Source: Elysia chlorotica
Lineage: Eukaryota; Mollusca; Gastropoda; Plakobranchidae
Direction of reading: 5' to 3'
Assembly (NCBI GenBank): GCA_003991915.1
Contig: RQTK01000325.1
Span: 407,177-471,176 of the forward strand
Length of the DNA: 64,000 nucleotides
Below, piece by piece: positions 1-13,500 of the stretch. The position numbers were made by a program, and so were the translations under genes. Numbering within the stretch: the first letter of the stretch is position 1; the number at the start of each line of letters is the position of its first letter. The notes below the pieces were generated by a model that was not told where the DNA came from, did no database searches, and saw nothing but the letters and a program-made list of their open reading frames with translations.

Positions 1-116
1 CGACGTGGTTCCTCCTCATCTGTGAGAAGAGAAACAATCTATTGAAATGTCTGTCTCAGTCTTTGTGGAGTAATACTCTATTTGGTCAGAGATAGCTTGC
101 CTCTCTCTTATTTTAA

Positions 117-268
117 CCGGCTGAGACAGGAGTCCTGGTATCCCCGCCCTGTCTCGTGTGTGGCAGCACATACAATTGTCAGACGTTCGTCTTTGGGCCC
201 GTCCACAATATAGCCTATATATTGCTGCTGTTGGACGTTAAAAACCAACTCAACTCAACTCAACTCAA
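117..268 (+). mobile_element. 5'-truncated tRNA-derived SINE, copy 1
   Basis: SINE body in sense orientation, ending in a CAACT-type pentamer tail. The same body recurs at 23390, 25305, 36265, 40269, 42899 and 53661. It is flanked by a 12-bp perfect target-site duplication (CTCTTATTTTAA at 105-116 and 269-280), which supports retroposition. The tRNA-like head is missing here. Confidence 0.75.
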
Positions 269-368
269 CTCTTATTTTAAAGTCTTTTGGATTTCAAGAA
301 AAATCCTATGCTGCGACGGGACCTGAGAGTCAGTCATTTTATAAAAATAAAAATACTGACCCAACCTG

Positions 369-450
369 TAGGGAGCATGTAGTGACTTGAACGGGATTCG
401 AACTATGGACTACCAGTATCGGAACCCGATGCGCTAACCCCAGCACCACC
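369..450 (-). mobile_element. tRNA-like SINE head, second type
   Basis: Read on the minus strand this looks like a tRNA 5' part, with an A-box-like TGGGGTTAGCGC and a B-box-like GTTCGAATCCC at tRNA spacing. No complete tRNA cloverleaf is evident, so it is called a tRNA-derived retroposon rather than a tRNA gene. Positions 540-660 hold a degenerate fragment of the copy-1 type SINE body. I see nothing else in 1-1144. Confidence 0.4.
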
Positions 451-1144
451 ACGATCTCTTATTCAGTTTTTACTACAGCTAGATGAGGAGTTTGAAATTA
501 TGTTCTTAGTTGATTTACTGGCTTTATTGTGTCATTGTGGGCAAGTCCCAAGACTAAATTATGTATGAAAATGTATTGTGCTGTCACACACAAAACAGGT
601 CGGGGAGACCTGAACCTCTGCCTTAGTCGGTGACATTATACTGACACAGCTCCAACCAGTATAATAATATGGCATGTACTTAGCTATGAAAATAGGGCGA
701 AAGATAGAAATTCTGAAAGAGCAAGATGCAGAAGGAAAGGCAAAGAGTGGACTAAAACAGAAGAAGAAAAGTCATGCAAAGATAACACATGAAGTTGGAT
801 AAATTATGAGAAGCTTTTTGAATAGAAATAGGAGGGTTTGGTAGATCAAGACATGTATAGTTAAACAATAGAAGAAAAAAAAAGAGACCTGATGGGGTGA
901 AAGCAGCAAAGAGAGCTACCGATATAGAAAAGACTTAATAATTATGTTATCCAATTTTATTGTCCACATTTTATCCGATTCAAGACATTTTTCAGACAGA
1001 TCTTCAGCTCAGTCGCATAATTATTTATTATAATTCTAAAATTAATACCCGACATCGTTAATGTTCCAAAGAAAAAAAGATAGGACTTTATGCAACTTGG
1101 GTGACAAGATACTGATGCTTAAACATTGGAATGTCCAGGAGTCG

Positions 1145-1581
1145 TCATAGGCCTGACTCCATCTTCCAATACGTACCTTCGGGCAAATCCCGCGGCAGGA
1201 CGACTGAGAAGGATTCTTTAGACTGTGCGTTGTTGTTGCTGTTGAGGAGAAGCATATCCTCCCATCCGCACTCCGTGTCCCAAGCTTCTCTCGCTGGTTC
1301 TCCAGCGTTACAGTCGCTGATTTCCAGGAAACGGACATCCGCGGCGCCCCAAGTCCCGCCCACCCCGTCCTGCCTGCAGGCTGGATCTCCAGAGTTACAG
1401 ATGCTGATTTCCAGGAAACTGACATCCCCTGTGTCCCAAGCTCCGCCCACCCCGTCCTGCTTGCACGCCGAATCTCCAGCGTTACAGTTGTTGATGTTGG
1501 AGTGGTTAGACGAGCGGACTTTGTGCGCGTACAGGGAGGATGATGAGGAGGACAGGCGCTCTGTTAGAGGACACCCAGCCG
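1145..1581 (-). CDS. Likely terminal exon of the disordered-protein gene
   Basis: A strong acceptor (TATTCCTTTTCAG) and 144 codons to a TGA at 1145-1147. It contains a Ser run followed by imperfect repeats of about 29 residues with Cys (SICNSGDPACRQDGVGGTWG type). The opposite strand is also open here (1131-1601), so the strand choice rests on the acceptor and on phase with the upstream gene. Confidence 0.5.
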
Positions 1582-4500
1582 CTGAAAAGGAATACGTGTG
1601 ATTTGTTACAAGGGCGGTTTGTTTGTCGCTGTTTGTGTTTGCTATATTCATTATTTGTCAAGTACGTCACTTTTTCGTGAATTGTTTTTATTTACAAAGG
1701 ACGTGAAGAATAACGGGTGCAATCATTGCGTCTTCTAGCGTCCAGTGTGGACATAGCGATGAAAATGGCGGCTTTTTTTGTTATTTGATTTTTTTTTAAT
1801 TTTTCAATTAATATATAGACAACAATAAGTGCTACCGGGGATATGATATTTATACTCTGATAATTATGTACCGAGCTCATTAAAATTGAAAAATAAATAA
1901 ATAAATAAATAAATAAATACAATAATAAAATGAACAGAAAAGAATAAATCTATGAAGGTTGCAGTCCGGATGTACTCTCTTTTATCAGTGTTTTTTGGAA
2001 CCTAGGAGGTATGCTGATTTTCTGGCTAAACTTGTTATCATAATTATCCATTCTGAGACTATTTCTGAGGCAGATGCTGATTTTCTGGCTTAAAAAACAA
2101 CCTGTTATTATAATTATCCATTCTGAGACTGTTTCTGAGACAGATGCTAACTGCGTGGCAGGACTTGCCTGTGAGTTCCGACTCCTCCATGATGGGGCTG
2201 AAGCTGCCGGTGCGCATGTTGTCTAGCGGCCTGTAGAGTGAGTAGAGCCCGCGCCCGCCGCTCCCCGACAACTCGCCAACCCCTGACAAGACTCCGTCTC
2301 TCCCAATGTCATGTAGACCCATGTCTTCCCCGTGGCCGCCAACACGATGAGCGCCGTCAGGGCGGCTTCTCTGTACCGTGAACCCGGAAGCCTGGGGCGT
2401 GTCAGCGCATGCGCCAAGCTCCGCCGTCTGCTGGCGGTCCCGGCACAATCTCTGGCCGCGCGGCTGAGGCACGACGGGAGGGTTAGCGCCGTTGCCATTG
2501 GTTACCGTAGGACGTTGCTGATGCTGGAGGTCTGCTAGATCTGTGACCCTGTGCCCCGCCGGGGAAAAGTGTCCGGAGCTGTCGTCCTCATCGGTGATGG
2601 TTAGGCTGGCCGACACTGTGAACGACCTCATGCTCCCCCCAGAGGAACAGCGGAAGTTTTCCTGAGGAGTGCCTGGGCTAACGCCAGGTCTACGGGGCCC
2701 GCGACTTCCTTCGCCTTAGGAAAAAAAACAAATAAAAACTAAAAGTTTGGCAGTATCCGTAAATTTCAAATAGTAAGTTTTAAAGAGGGTACGGAAATAT
2801 ACTATTTTATTTAGCTGAAAATGTACAATATTTGGAATAGTATTTGAAGAGAGGAGAAAATATTGCAGTGTTTTGTGTTCGCTAGGCTACAACGATATAT
2901 TATTGTGTAAAAACTATTGAAGAAGATACAATAAGGTATACACATTTTACAAAATAGAATTACGCAAGTACCTATAGTTCATTTGATAATTAGAGCATGC
3001 ATTTCAGTATTTATCAATATATTTGCATCTATATATTCCCCCTATTAGTCTTCCTATTAGTGTTTTACAGTGTGCTTACAATGCCTAATGTTAACCAGTT
3101 ATTTATACTTTGTTGTGGGTTTTTTTTTAATCGCGGTGAGCCTAGTATGTTAAAACATCGCACATTGGATCAATGATCAAACTGATACAAATTTCAGTCC
3201 AAAATTTTAAATCTAGTTTTTATCGGCCGTTCCTATAACGAAACCTTGTATTTAAGGAAGTTCCAAACATGGTCTGTTGACTTCGTTATATCTGAGGTCC
3301 GATAAAGCCTTGCTATGTCTAAAAAAATTTCAGCTGAAAAACAATAATCTGTAAATGTTTTTAAATGCATCTTATGATCATCATTTATTTAATTAAATAA
3401 TTAGAGTAATGGCGTGTTGCTTACATGTCGTGGAGCTTTCTTCATTCGACTCGGGCCGCTCACCTCGCTCCCGTGGGCTGATCAACTGGATCGCTCCGCC
3501 GGGTTTTCCCATGGGTCTATTTCTGTCCCTGCCGGAACATTCGGCAAAGGTGAAGGAGTTCTCTCTCCGCAGACTCGTATAGGCTCGCCCTCTCTCGCAG
3601 CTCTCCGGACTGGTACCGCTCATTTCTTGTCTCGCTCTCAGCAGGCTTTGTGTCCTCATCTTCTCCGGGCTGGTACCGCTCATTTCTTGTCTCGCTCTCA
3701 GCAGGCTTTGTGTCCTCATCTTCTCCGGGCTGGAGAAGTTGCTGCTACTCTCGTCCCTGGAGCTGCCAGAGACAGGCTTGCTGCGCGACCTGGTCTCTAG
3801 GTCTTCACTGGACGAGCTCGTATCAGACGATACATCGTCGTACGTGGTGTAGGATCCTCGGAAATCACTCGACTTTCCGCCATCTAAGTCCTCGTTGGTC
3901 ACTTGTCGACTACGGATCCATTTCGATAGATACTCCTTCCCCTCCTCGGTGGCCACACTAGCTTGGTTGTAAATGTTACTTCTAGGGATGGCGCCATGTC
4001 TGTTTCCATTCACTGGGACTCTTCTACAAGGTACGGGGCGTTCTTTCAAATAGTTGTGAAGTAAATCTTGTTTTTGATTGGGAGTTACCATCTTTATAGA
4101 CGATTTAACCGTCGAAGTTGAACAAGAAGGACTGTCTGCAGGTTCCAGGGTTACGTTCTCGTTCCTGTTGGTTGGAGTTGAGTTATGAAGCTTTCCGACT
4201 GTACAATTAGAATCGTTTAAGATGGCTGCTGGCTGCACGCCACTAGCAAAGGTCGTTTCTTCTCGTAAAGGATCTTCGGTGAACTTATTTCGGTTAAAAT
4301 CATTCGAAATCGTATTCTCATTTTGTCTATCTCCGAGGGTAGTGGTTACCATCTTTTCAGAATCAGTTTTGTCTGTGCAGCGTTGTCCCATAGAACTGGA
4401 CCTCTCGACTGCCCATTTGCAACATGGACTAGATTTGGAGCATTTTGTGTCCTCCGAACTTGATGGGGAGAGGTCCAAACTAGCCTGGCTCGGTGACCGA

Positions 4501-7500
4501 TCCTGGTGGCTTTGCTGGCTGTTTGAGGATTCCCACTTTACGAGGAGTGGCCTAGCTACGTCTGAAACAGCCGGGTACTTGTGTTTTACAGGGATGCTCA
4601 ACTGCGGTTCTGGATAACACGGGCCATCTAAAGATCTGTTGTACGAACAGTTTTTGCCGTCAATATTGGTTGCTGGTACTGCCACTGAGGTAGACGCCAT
4701 GCCAATCTTGCGGAAAAATGACGGATCGTCTACCTGACTTGATTTGGACCTGTCCTTTTCGAGCTTTTTCGGTGTCCTTATTTCATCAGATCTTGACTTT
4801 GGTCTCATCCTGCGCCTGTTATTTTTCTGAGATCTAATTTCTCCATCCGGGTCCTGCTGGCGGTCCTGCTCGTATCGCACGCTCTTTGTTTTGAGAGGGC
4901 CGATATCGCCACTGCCCGCGACAGGAGAGCCCTCGCCGTCAGAGACAGACTCTCCTCTAGGGGCGGCCTTGCTCGATACGCGCGGAACTCCGTGCGAGCG
5001 GGAATGACCATTCTCTTTCCTCGCTGCGCCAACATAGACCTCTGAACTAACCTCAGGGTGAGATTTTGACACTGAATCGTCCGCAGCTTCGACACCTTTT
5101 TGCTTGGTTTTGGTAGATCTAGGACTGTCAACACTCGATCCCACAGATCGTATAGTTTCTCGCCGCCTAGAAGTCTTTTTGGGGCTATTTGATCTTTCTT
5201 TGTCATTTCGTTGCCTTTCTTTCATTGACCTCTCAGCAAATTCTTCTATCGGTTTCTCTTTGACTTTGTGCTTGGCACCTTTCCGATCTAAGTGTCTTGG
5301 ACTTTCGCGGTCTCTCTCCCTCGACTGGGCGTGTTCTCTGCTCTCTTCGCAATCTATGTGTTTCACGTGTCGCTTCTTGGTATCCGGAGACTTATTGCTC
5401 ATTCGTAAATCGTTCATCTCTCTGTAATACTTATTGTGTTTATGGCGCGCCTTTGGAGAGCAAGGGTTCGATTCGTATCTTTCTCCATCGCTATGAATTT
5501 CCCGCGTCCTCATACCCCTTCGACTGCCGCTAAGTTTTCTTTCGTCGTGGTGACAACCTTGCCTCCTATCGCCTCGTCTATGCTCCCTGTGCTTTTCCGA
5601 GAAACTTCGCGGGGATCCTCTATAACTATATTCTTCATCATCGACTTCCTCTGAGCGTCTGGTTTTCAAATAGTTGGGTTTATGGTCTTTCATTATGTGG
5701 GCATTATATTTTCTGTCTCTTGCATAACGTTCTCTGCTTTCTTTAGGACTATCAATGGCACGAAAGCCTCGTTCCAGTTCATCATTACTTTCCGATCTTT
5801 TGGTAGGGCTATGATCTCGCATCACTCTCCTCGAATTTTGGGGGGACGGACTTCTGGTTTGACACTCTCGTAATTCCGCCACCTCCCTGCTTATACTTCT
5901 TTGTCTCTGAAGCTTCTCATCCCTGAGTTCCGCGTGTTTTTCCTGCAACTTCCTCACTTCTTCCATGCCGAGGGCGTGATTGAGGTGGCCTGCTTCAAAC
6001 GGGTGGTTTGGAGACGGCGAGAAGTGCACGTCATACTTCCGCCTCACGCCCGTCAAGTTGTGTCTGCGCCTGCGCCTGCGGGATTCAGATACGGCGACTG
6101 AGTCTCCGGGAAATCCACATGTTGTGACAAGCGTTCAGTATTTGTTTTATCATCTCTTTCATACTTGGCCTCTTCTATTTTAGAAATGTCTCTTGCTTTG
6201 ATGTAGCCGGCGGACGCCAAAATCCCATCGATGACCGCGTGGTTCTGCACCGCGAGCTGGGCGATGTCCCCTGTGTCCATGGGGTGTCGCTCTTGGTAGA
6301 CGTGCACCACCTGGCTCAGGAGCTGCGACACTTTGGCCGCGGCAGAGAGCGATTCTTCCGCCAGCTTCATGGCCACACACAGCGACTTCCTCACACGGTA
6401 GGACGATTGGTCTCTGTTGTATCGAGCTTTACTCTTTAGCATGTACAGTTCATTTTTCACCAGGTCCTGCGTCCACGAGTCTCCAGCAATGTTGGAAACT
6501 GTCTCAGAGATCGATTGCCCCCGAGGAGATCTTACAAGCAAAGGGTGGAGCGGTTGGTTTTGGTTCCTATTGATAGCGCATGCGCCATCCTCTTCATTGG
6601 TATCAACTTCTGGGCTCAAGTCATCGACTGATTTACTGTTGTCTGTGGTAGTACCCGGCACTTTTTTGTCTTTTGTACGTTCAGGACTGGAGCTATTGTT
6701 GTTCACATTATTGTTTAAATCACCGTTACCGTCACCTGTCACTTTCTGTTCAAAGGCCGGATCGTGTCCACTTCCAATCTGTTTGTTGTTGACCTTCCTG
6801 TGATTGTGAGATTTACTGGAGTCCTTGTGCTTCTTTTTGACTGTGCGCTCATTTTTGTGGTTGACATGGTCTTGTTTGCGGTTGCCGCTGTAGGTGGTAT
6901 CCTTTTCTGACTTGTCGTGGTCTTTCTCCGTAGACTTGGGTTCCGCGGGATTAGAGTCGATCACAGCGCATTGATCGCCTCCCCTGTGTTGGTGTGATCT
7001 TTTCTTTGCGACGAAAGAATCTTTATTTTGTCTGAATGCCTTACTGTCCGCTGCAAACAAGTACGAGAAAGGGGTGAAGGGATACAAATGAATGTGGCGT
7101 TCATTCGATAAAGCGCGTCCATGTTTCAGATCAATTTGTTGAATACACTATACTAGACTCTTGTCAACATTAACAAAATAACGAATACTAAAATGCAATA
7201 GTAGAAATGCAATAATTTAACTTTATATTAATAAACACCCTGTCTAGGGGTAAATAATACAATTGAAGAACGTCTAGATTTAAATCTATAATCGATCTAG
7301 ACAACAGCAAAATAACAGCGTTCACTAAGGCAAGATGTTATAAGACGAGCATAAAATGTAAGCACAAAGTATGAACGTTTTTCGCTCTCTACAAGTCAAG
7401 CACCCCTCCTCTCACGGCGCTCTGTTCTTATCTACACAAGACACAGATCTAGACATCTCTAGATCCCTACCTCTTTCAGAGAATTTATCAAAAAGTATGG

Positions 7501-10500
7501 CCTCTAAATTACGTAATTGCTCATTCACACTGCTCACCCCCTCTCTTCTTTTTCAAACGTCGAGTAGTTTCTAGACCCTACTAGGTAGATCTAGACTCTA
7601 AGCCCGCACCAGCCGATTTGCTGAACACTACTCACGCGGTACATGCTAGCATAGTAACGTACGCGTAAACAATGTCACATTGAATGTGTCAAAAAGTGAT
7701 AGTAATAATAGTATCAATACACTGCACACATTTTGACGAGTCATCAAAGATAAATAATCAAATCCCCTCTGCAGGTCGATGTAGACTCTTCTACTTCAAG
7801 TTCATTTCTTGCCAATCAATAATGTAGCGAGGCAGACATCCGCAAAGACAATAGTCAGCTCGAAATTTTGACTTTATGATAAAGAGGTACTATTATTTTT
7901 GTCAACGTAAGAAAGATATGTTGTGATACATTTCCATAAACAAGTGTTATTGGTACTAATAGTAAACATATTCAGTTTGATCTATCTAAAACTCGATCCA
8001 GAACCCATACAAATTTTAAAATCGATGTCATTTTTGCCTACCTGATGCCCTCCGCTTTGGGCCCCCTTTGTTGGCGTTGCTGTTCTTGACTAGCCGCTTT
8101 GTGGGCGGGTCGACAGCGCTGCCGTCAGTGATGTAGGTCGCGGGATCCACGCAAGAGCCCGGGGACTGGGAGAACGGACTGGCCGCGACGGACAGCGCCT
8201 CTCCAGGGGCGTCGCAATACAAGCTGCTGGGCGGCGACAGTTTGTCCGATTTCGAGAACGACGGGTCGAAGGCTGGGGATAGCGGCCTGAAGAGTGCATG
8301 CGGAGGGGGGAAGCTGTCTGGGTTCTGGCTCAAGAAGTCCAGCGCCGCCGCCATCATGGGCGAGTGGGTCTCTGGTGGGCCCAGAAAGTCCAGGGACGTG
8401 CGGAATTTCTCCGCGAGCTTTGTGGGCGGTGAAGACTGAGCGTGTCGCAGACTGCCGTCTTCATGGGTCGGGATCTCACGGCTGCGTTCGTTTGTGCGCA
8501 TTGCGAGCTGTTTGGTTTTCGTATTGTAATTTGACTTTCTATCCATTATGTCAAAAGCAAAAGACTCGTGTGTGCTTTGGAAGACGTCCGAGTTGCTGGA
8601 ATCACTTAGCTTTGTGGCGGCGTTCTTGTGGAAACTTTGCGCTGTGACCATGTTGACACACACGGTTTGCGTCCTCGCGGGGATATAGCTGGTCTTGTTG
8701 CTGCCCGCCATCTCCATCAAGCGCTGGCGTTCCTCCAGAATGCACGAGTCTCGCGGCTGCTCCCTGGGGCTGAGGTTGTTGATCGTCTCCTTGTAGGACT
8801 GCAGTGAAGACTTGGAGAAGCAGTTGCTGTGCTGCTGGGCGCCGGTGAGCTGCGAGTAATCCTGTATGTGACTCGACACGATGTTTGCCTCCCTGTGCGT
8901 CTCTTGGTGGGAAGCTGCGCTGCTGATATAGATACTGACCAAAGGCGCCGTGTTGTCGCTGCCATCAGCCCGGTTAGCCAATAGGTTATAGTTGGGTACA
9001 ATCTTGATGACTCTGTCTGAGTCGCAGACCACAGAACGGGACCGCTGTCTCTCCGGATGGATGGATACCTCGTTACTCTTGCCGATGAAATGAGGCTCCT
9101 CGCGACTTGCCCCTACTTCGGAAGCGGCCGCGGTTTGATTGAACTTAGGCATGGGCTTTTTGTAGAGAGGCTGCTGCGCCGATAAACAGCTCAGTTCGGT
9201 GTTCCAAGAGGACACAGACGGACTCCTCTGATAGGGTGGCCACCTCAGCAGGTGTCTAGGGGGAGTGACCTCCAGGCTGTAGCATCTCGGCGAGAGATGG
9301 TCCGTGACGGAGCTGTTGTAAGAACACGAGTCTATGGAGAGGCAAGAACTAGTCATGACCAGGTTCAAAGCCTTGGACACTTTGACGGCTGCGTTTAAAG
9401 ACTGTTGGGCGATAGCCATCGCTTGCTTTAAAGACCTTTTCAAGTCCTTATCTGTAGGACTCGATCCCATATGTTTTATGAAGCCGTCGTCAATGGGCGT
9501 TTTAAGTAATGGGCGCTCGCTTTTACCCTGAGGTGGAGAAACCCCGTCCACCGAAGTGCCCACTGTCCGCGCTATGGCTTCGAACTGACTGCTGCTGATT
9601 CTGCGTCTGTGGCGAGGAGCGGCGCGTGAGGCGGCCTTGTAGGACACTAAAGACAATAGAGATTGGTCCGATTCAAAACTCCAGCTGGCCCGCGGAGACT
9701 TTCGGTGAACAACTCTGCCATCTCTTTCTCTCACCGACCTGTGCCGTCTGCGCCAGACTGGACTGCAGCTTTCCCTGCAAGGATAGGCCGCCATGTTGCG
9801 TCTCCACGTTTGATCAATGCCATTCCACGTTTGTGGCGAAGGCGAAAATTCGTACTCGTCCTTATTGCTAGGGGACGATGATGCACTTTCTGTCCCAAGC
9901 AGCCTCGCTCTCTCCTGCAGCGCGGACATTTCTCTCTCGAGATCGTTCGCAGCAAGATACCCCTGCCAACCCAGCTTGGTTGGAGATCTGTTTCTCTTCA
10001 GCCCACCCCGCAAAGCTTCTTCCAGGCGTCTGGTCTCTCTGTCCACAATTGGCCCGCGTTTTCTGGCGAGTCGCGGCGGACTGTTGCTCTCCTGTCGCGT
10101 GTTGTGATAGCCCCGGTTGTCCTCCGCGAGATACGTTTTGTGCAACCTGTTTCTGACTTCCTTCTCAGGGCTCTTAACACAACGGGAGCGTTCTACATCC
10201 TGCCAAATAGTGTTGCCCAAATGGGGCTCCGAAATTTGTTTTCTGCCTCCATCGTCGTTGGCATGATTTTCAACGATGTCGATAACCGGTTGTTGCGGTC
10301 CTCTCCCGTGAAGACTTTGTTGATCTCCTCTCGGTATTTTGTTCTCCGTGCTGTTCATTTCCTGGATTAGGAATTTTGATCGATAACCCTTTTCAGAATC
10401 GATTTTCGATATTGCAAAATACTTTTGTGCTAGGCACTGAGAAGCATTTTGAGCGCAGTTTGACTTTGGTTCCAACTGGGAGTCGCCGTCTTTTGCATCG

Positions 10501-13500
10501 TAGATTCGACAATTTTCTTTATTGTTGCTGTGTGCTGGGTTTGGTGATCCTCTCTTCCTTTTGTCTAGTGGGTGTGTGGCATTCGCACACATCTCCGCTG
10601 TAGCTGCCCCTTCAGGGGGAACTGCTAGACGTCGGCTCTCGTGTTTGCTCAGGGGCAACTCACGACTCCTTCGGCTATGCCTTCTACTTGTTGGGCAATC
10701 TACTGATGCTCTCGTGTCAGATTTGCTCATTTCAGTTTCGGAGTGAGAAAACTTTCCGCTTGCCGCGATAGGGTCGGAACAATATTTTTCCGATGAGCAC
10801 TGGTCCTGAGACAAATTCGGATCATACAACTCGAGGCTGTCACTTTCAATGCTATCGAAGCCTCTGACTGAGGACAGTTCAGACTCTGGCTCGTGGTGCC
10901 TGTGTTTCCTGTGACTTTTGGACCTTCTCCTTCTCACCAATGGCTGCTCCAGTGCTTGCTTCCTCATGCCATCCAGACCACTGCTGTGAGCGTTCATGCG
11001 GCAGAGAGAGCCACTTTCTGTTGCTAATGTTGCCGAAGATTTGCCGACGGTCTCACGACAGGTGATGAATGTGTACTCCTCGTCGTTGCTGTCTGTCTGA
11101 CATTCCTCTTGTCTGGGGGATCTAGTGGCTGACTGCCTTGGCGAAGACGGGAAACCTTTGTCCGATCGCTTCGCATGCCTGTAAGACTTGGATGTACAGG
11201 ACGCCGGGCGCCGCAACACTCGCTTCTCGCCCTCCGACTTGTGCGTCTGTTCAGACACGCTCTTCCCCGCACTGGGCTGGTAACGCAGCGCCGCCCCCTC
11301 CTCCCCTTGCGCTTCGCCCCGGAACCCACCGTCACAGGGCGTGCTGTGCCGTAGTTGTTGGACGGCGCACGCCTCCGAGGGCAGCGCTCTGTGCTGGGTC
11401 GCGGTGAACGAGTCTGACAGCACGATGGCGGGGCTGACCTGCTCTAAGTGCCTGGGTCGGATGCTCTCATCGCTGTAGACTTGGCGCCTGGAGTCGGAGC
11501 TGTTCCTGCAGGAGGTGCGGGGCGGGGGGCGCGGGGCCTTGGCCTGCTTCTGGTCTTCGTGCTTGGCCTCCTGCAGCTGCTCCCTCGGCTTCCTCAGGTG
11601 ACGGTCGTAGTGGTGCTTCTCACTTTTGCAGATGTGAGATCTGTCCCCGTCTGCGCCATCTGTGTGCATTTTGTTGTGAGATCTGATCGGGGTATATATA
11701 AGGAGTCACGAATATGGGATGGGGACTTTATATAAGAGGGTCCTTATAAATCGTGTATTAATATTGAATTTAACATAGCTAATTATATGTGTAGTAATGA
11801 ATGTAATAAATTAATAAAATGTGACTGCAACATTTGCATTCAAATTTATATTTTGTTTTGCTTTAATAATTCACAAAGTTTTAAAGTCGTGATCATAATG
11901 ATAAAACTTTGCATACCCTGTCCGTCAGGCTGAAAAGCTGTGAAGCCTCGCCCCCTGTCTGTACTTCACCCCTCCCCCATATATATCGCATAATTCATCC
12001 TAAAGCCGAACCTGTCGATCAGACTGAGAAGTTGTGAAGCCCCGCCCCCTGTCTGTACTTCACCCCTTCCCCATAGATATCGCATAATTCATCCTAAAAC
12101 CGAACCTGTCGATCAGACTGAGAAGATGTAAAGCCCCGCCCCTCCCGCGTGAGACATCGCGTATCCTTAAGGCTTACCTGTCCGTCAGGCTGAGGAGATG
12201 TGAAGCCCCGCCCCCAGCATGCACCCCGCCCCTCCCGCTCTGGGCCTGTTCCGGCCGGATCCGCGCGCCCTGGGCCTCCGTGGAGGCGACGTCCTGCAGG
12301 TCTCCCGGGTTGAAGTTTTTGGGCGCGTCCACCAGCGTGTGCTCCAGCGTGCCGTCGTCGTTAGCGTAGCTGTCCACGTCGTCGTCTAGCGAGCCGTGGA
12401 TCACGCTGAACACGTGCGGTCTGGGGTAGTGGTTCGGGATGTCCTCCACAGGGCCGTTGTAGTCTGCAAGCAGCAGGAACACAAACATGACCATCAGTGA
12501 GTGAGTTTGTTTTACGGCACGTCAGCATGGTAACGGCTATGTTGTGCAATGATGTCCTAAGGCAGTTAATGCATTATACTAGTAGCAACGGTTACTCCTT
12601 TATCTTTCTGAGCAGTAAAAACATAACAATTGTGCGTGAAAAGTTTGAGAATATTGTAACTGCCATCTTTAACTCTGTACAACTCTATAACTCTTAACAA
12701 TAGTAATGCATCTGAAGCCGCCAGATGTGTTGTTCAAGACATGGGGGGAGGGGGATCCTGCAATGATACGTTAACTCATTGCAAACAGCGTCATGTCACT
12801 GTGTTCATATTTATTTAAACCCTATTTTATCAAAATTACACTTATTCGTTGTTTAAATTAAAAAATATGGGTATTAATTAATGAGGTGATTGTGCTTGTG
12901 AATGCGATATTTCATACAACTATTGGTTTGAAAATAGCAAGGCTATACCGAACACCTTTTGACCTCACCCAAGCTACACCAAGGCCAATGTTAAGATTAC
13001 TTTCGTTATTGGTCCAAAATGTCCATTGTGGGTGAATAAAAACTTATTTTTCTTGAAACTATCTTTGGTATTGAATTAGACCCGATCCTTATTTGCAAAC
13101 GGCGGCAAACAAGTCCGAATGCTGATCGACCAGTGTTGGTATAAATTAGGCATGTATGTTCTACAACAACGTCGGCAAATTATGCCAGTCGTCCTAACGT
13201 GTTGCTCATCTTTACCAGATAGACCTGTATCTCTGTATGTTGCACGCCAGCGTTGGCAAATAAAGCCATACGTATCTAAGTTTCACTCATCTCAATCAGG
13301 TAGTCCTGTATTTCTGTACGTTGACAAATTTAAAAAGTCAAACCGTCCCAAAGCTTAACTCATCTATAAAAGGTAATGAAATTATAACGGTCGTGCTAAC
13401 TCATCTTTAGCAGAGAATGTTAACTGACAAGCTTACTCGGAGGTAATGAGCTTATAACAGTCGCGCAAACTCATCTTTAGCAGAGAATGTTAACTGACAA

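Noticed and set aside
3414..6803. Plus-strand open frames of 66-131 codons
   Set aside because: Shadows of the long minus-strand exons; no splice sites or family similarity.
11690..11705. TATATATA motif as a promoter
   Set aside because: Lies in an intron just before an in-phase exon; no start site evidence.
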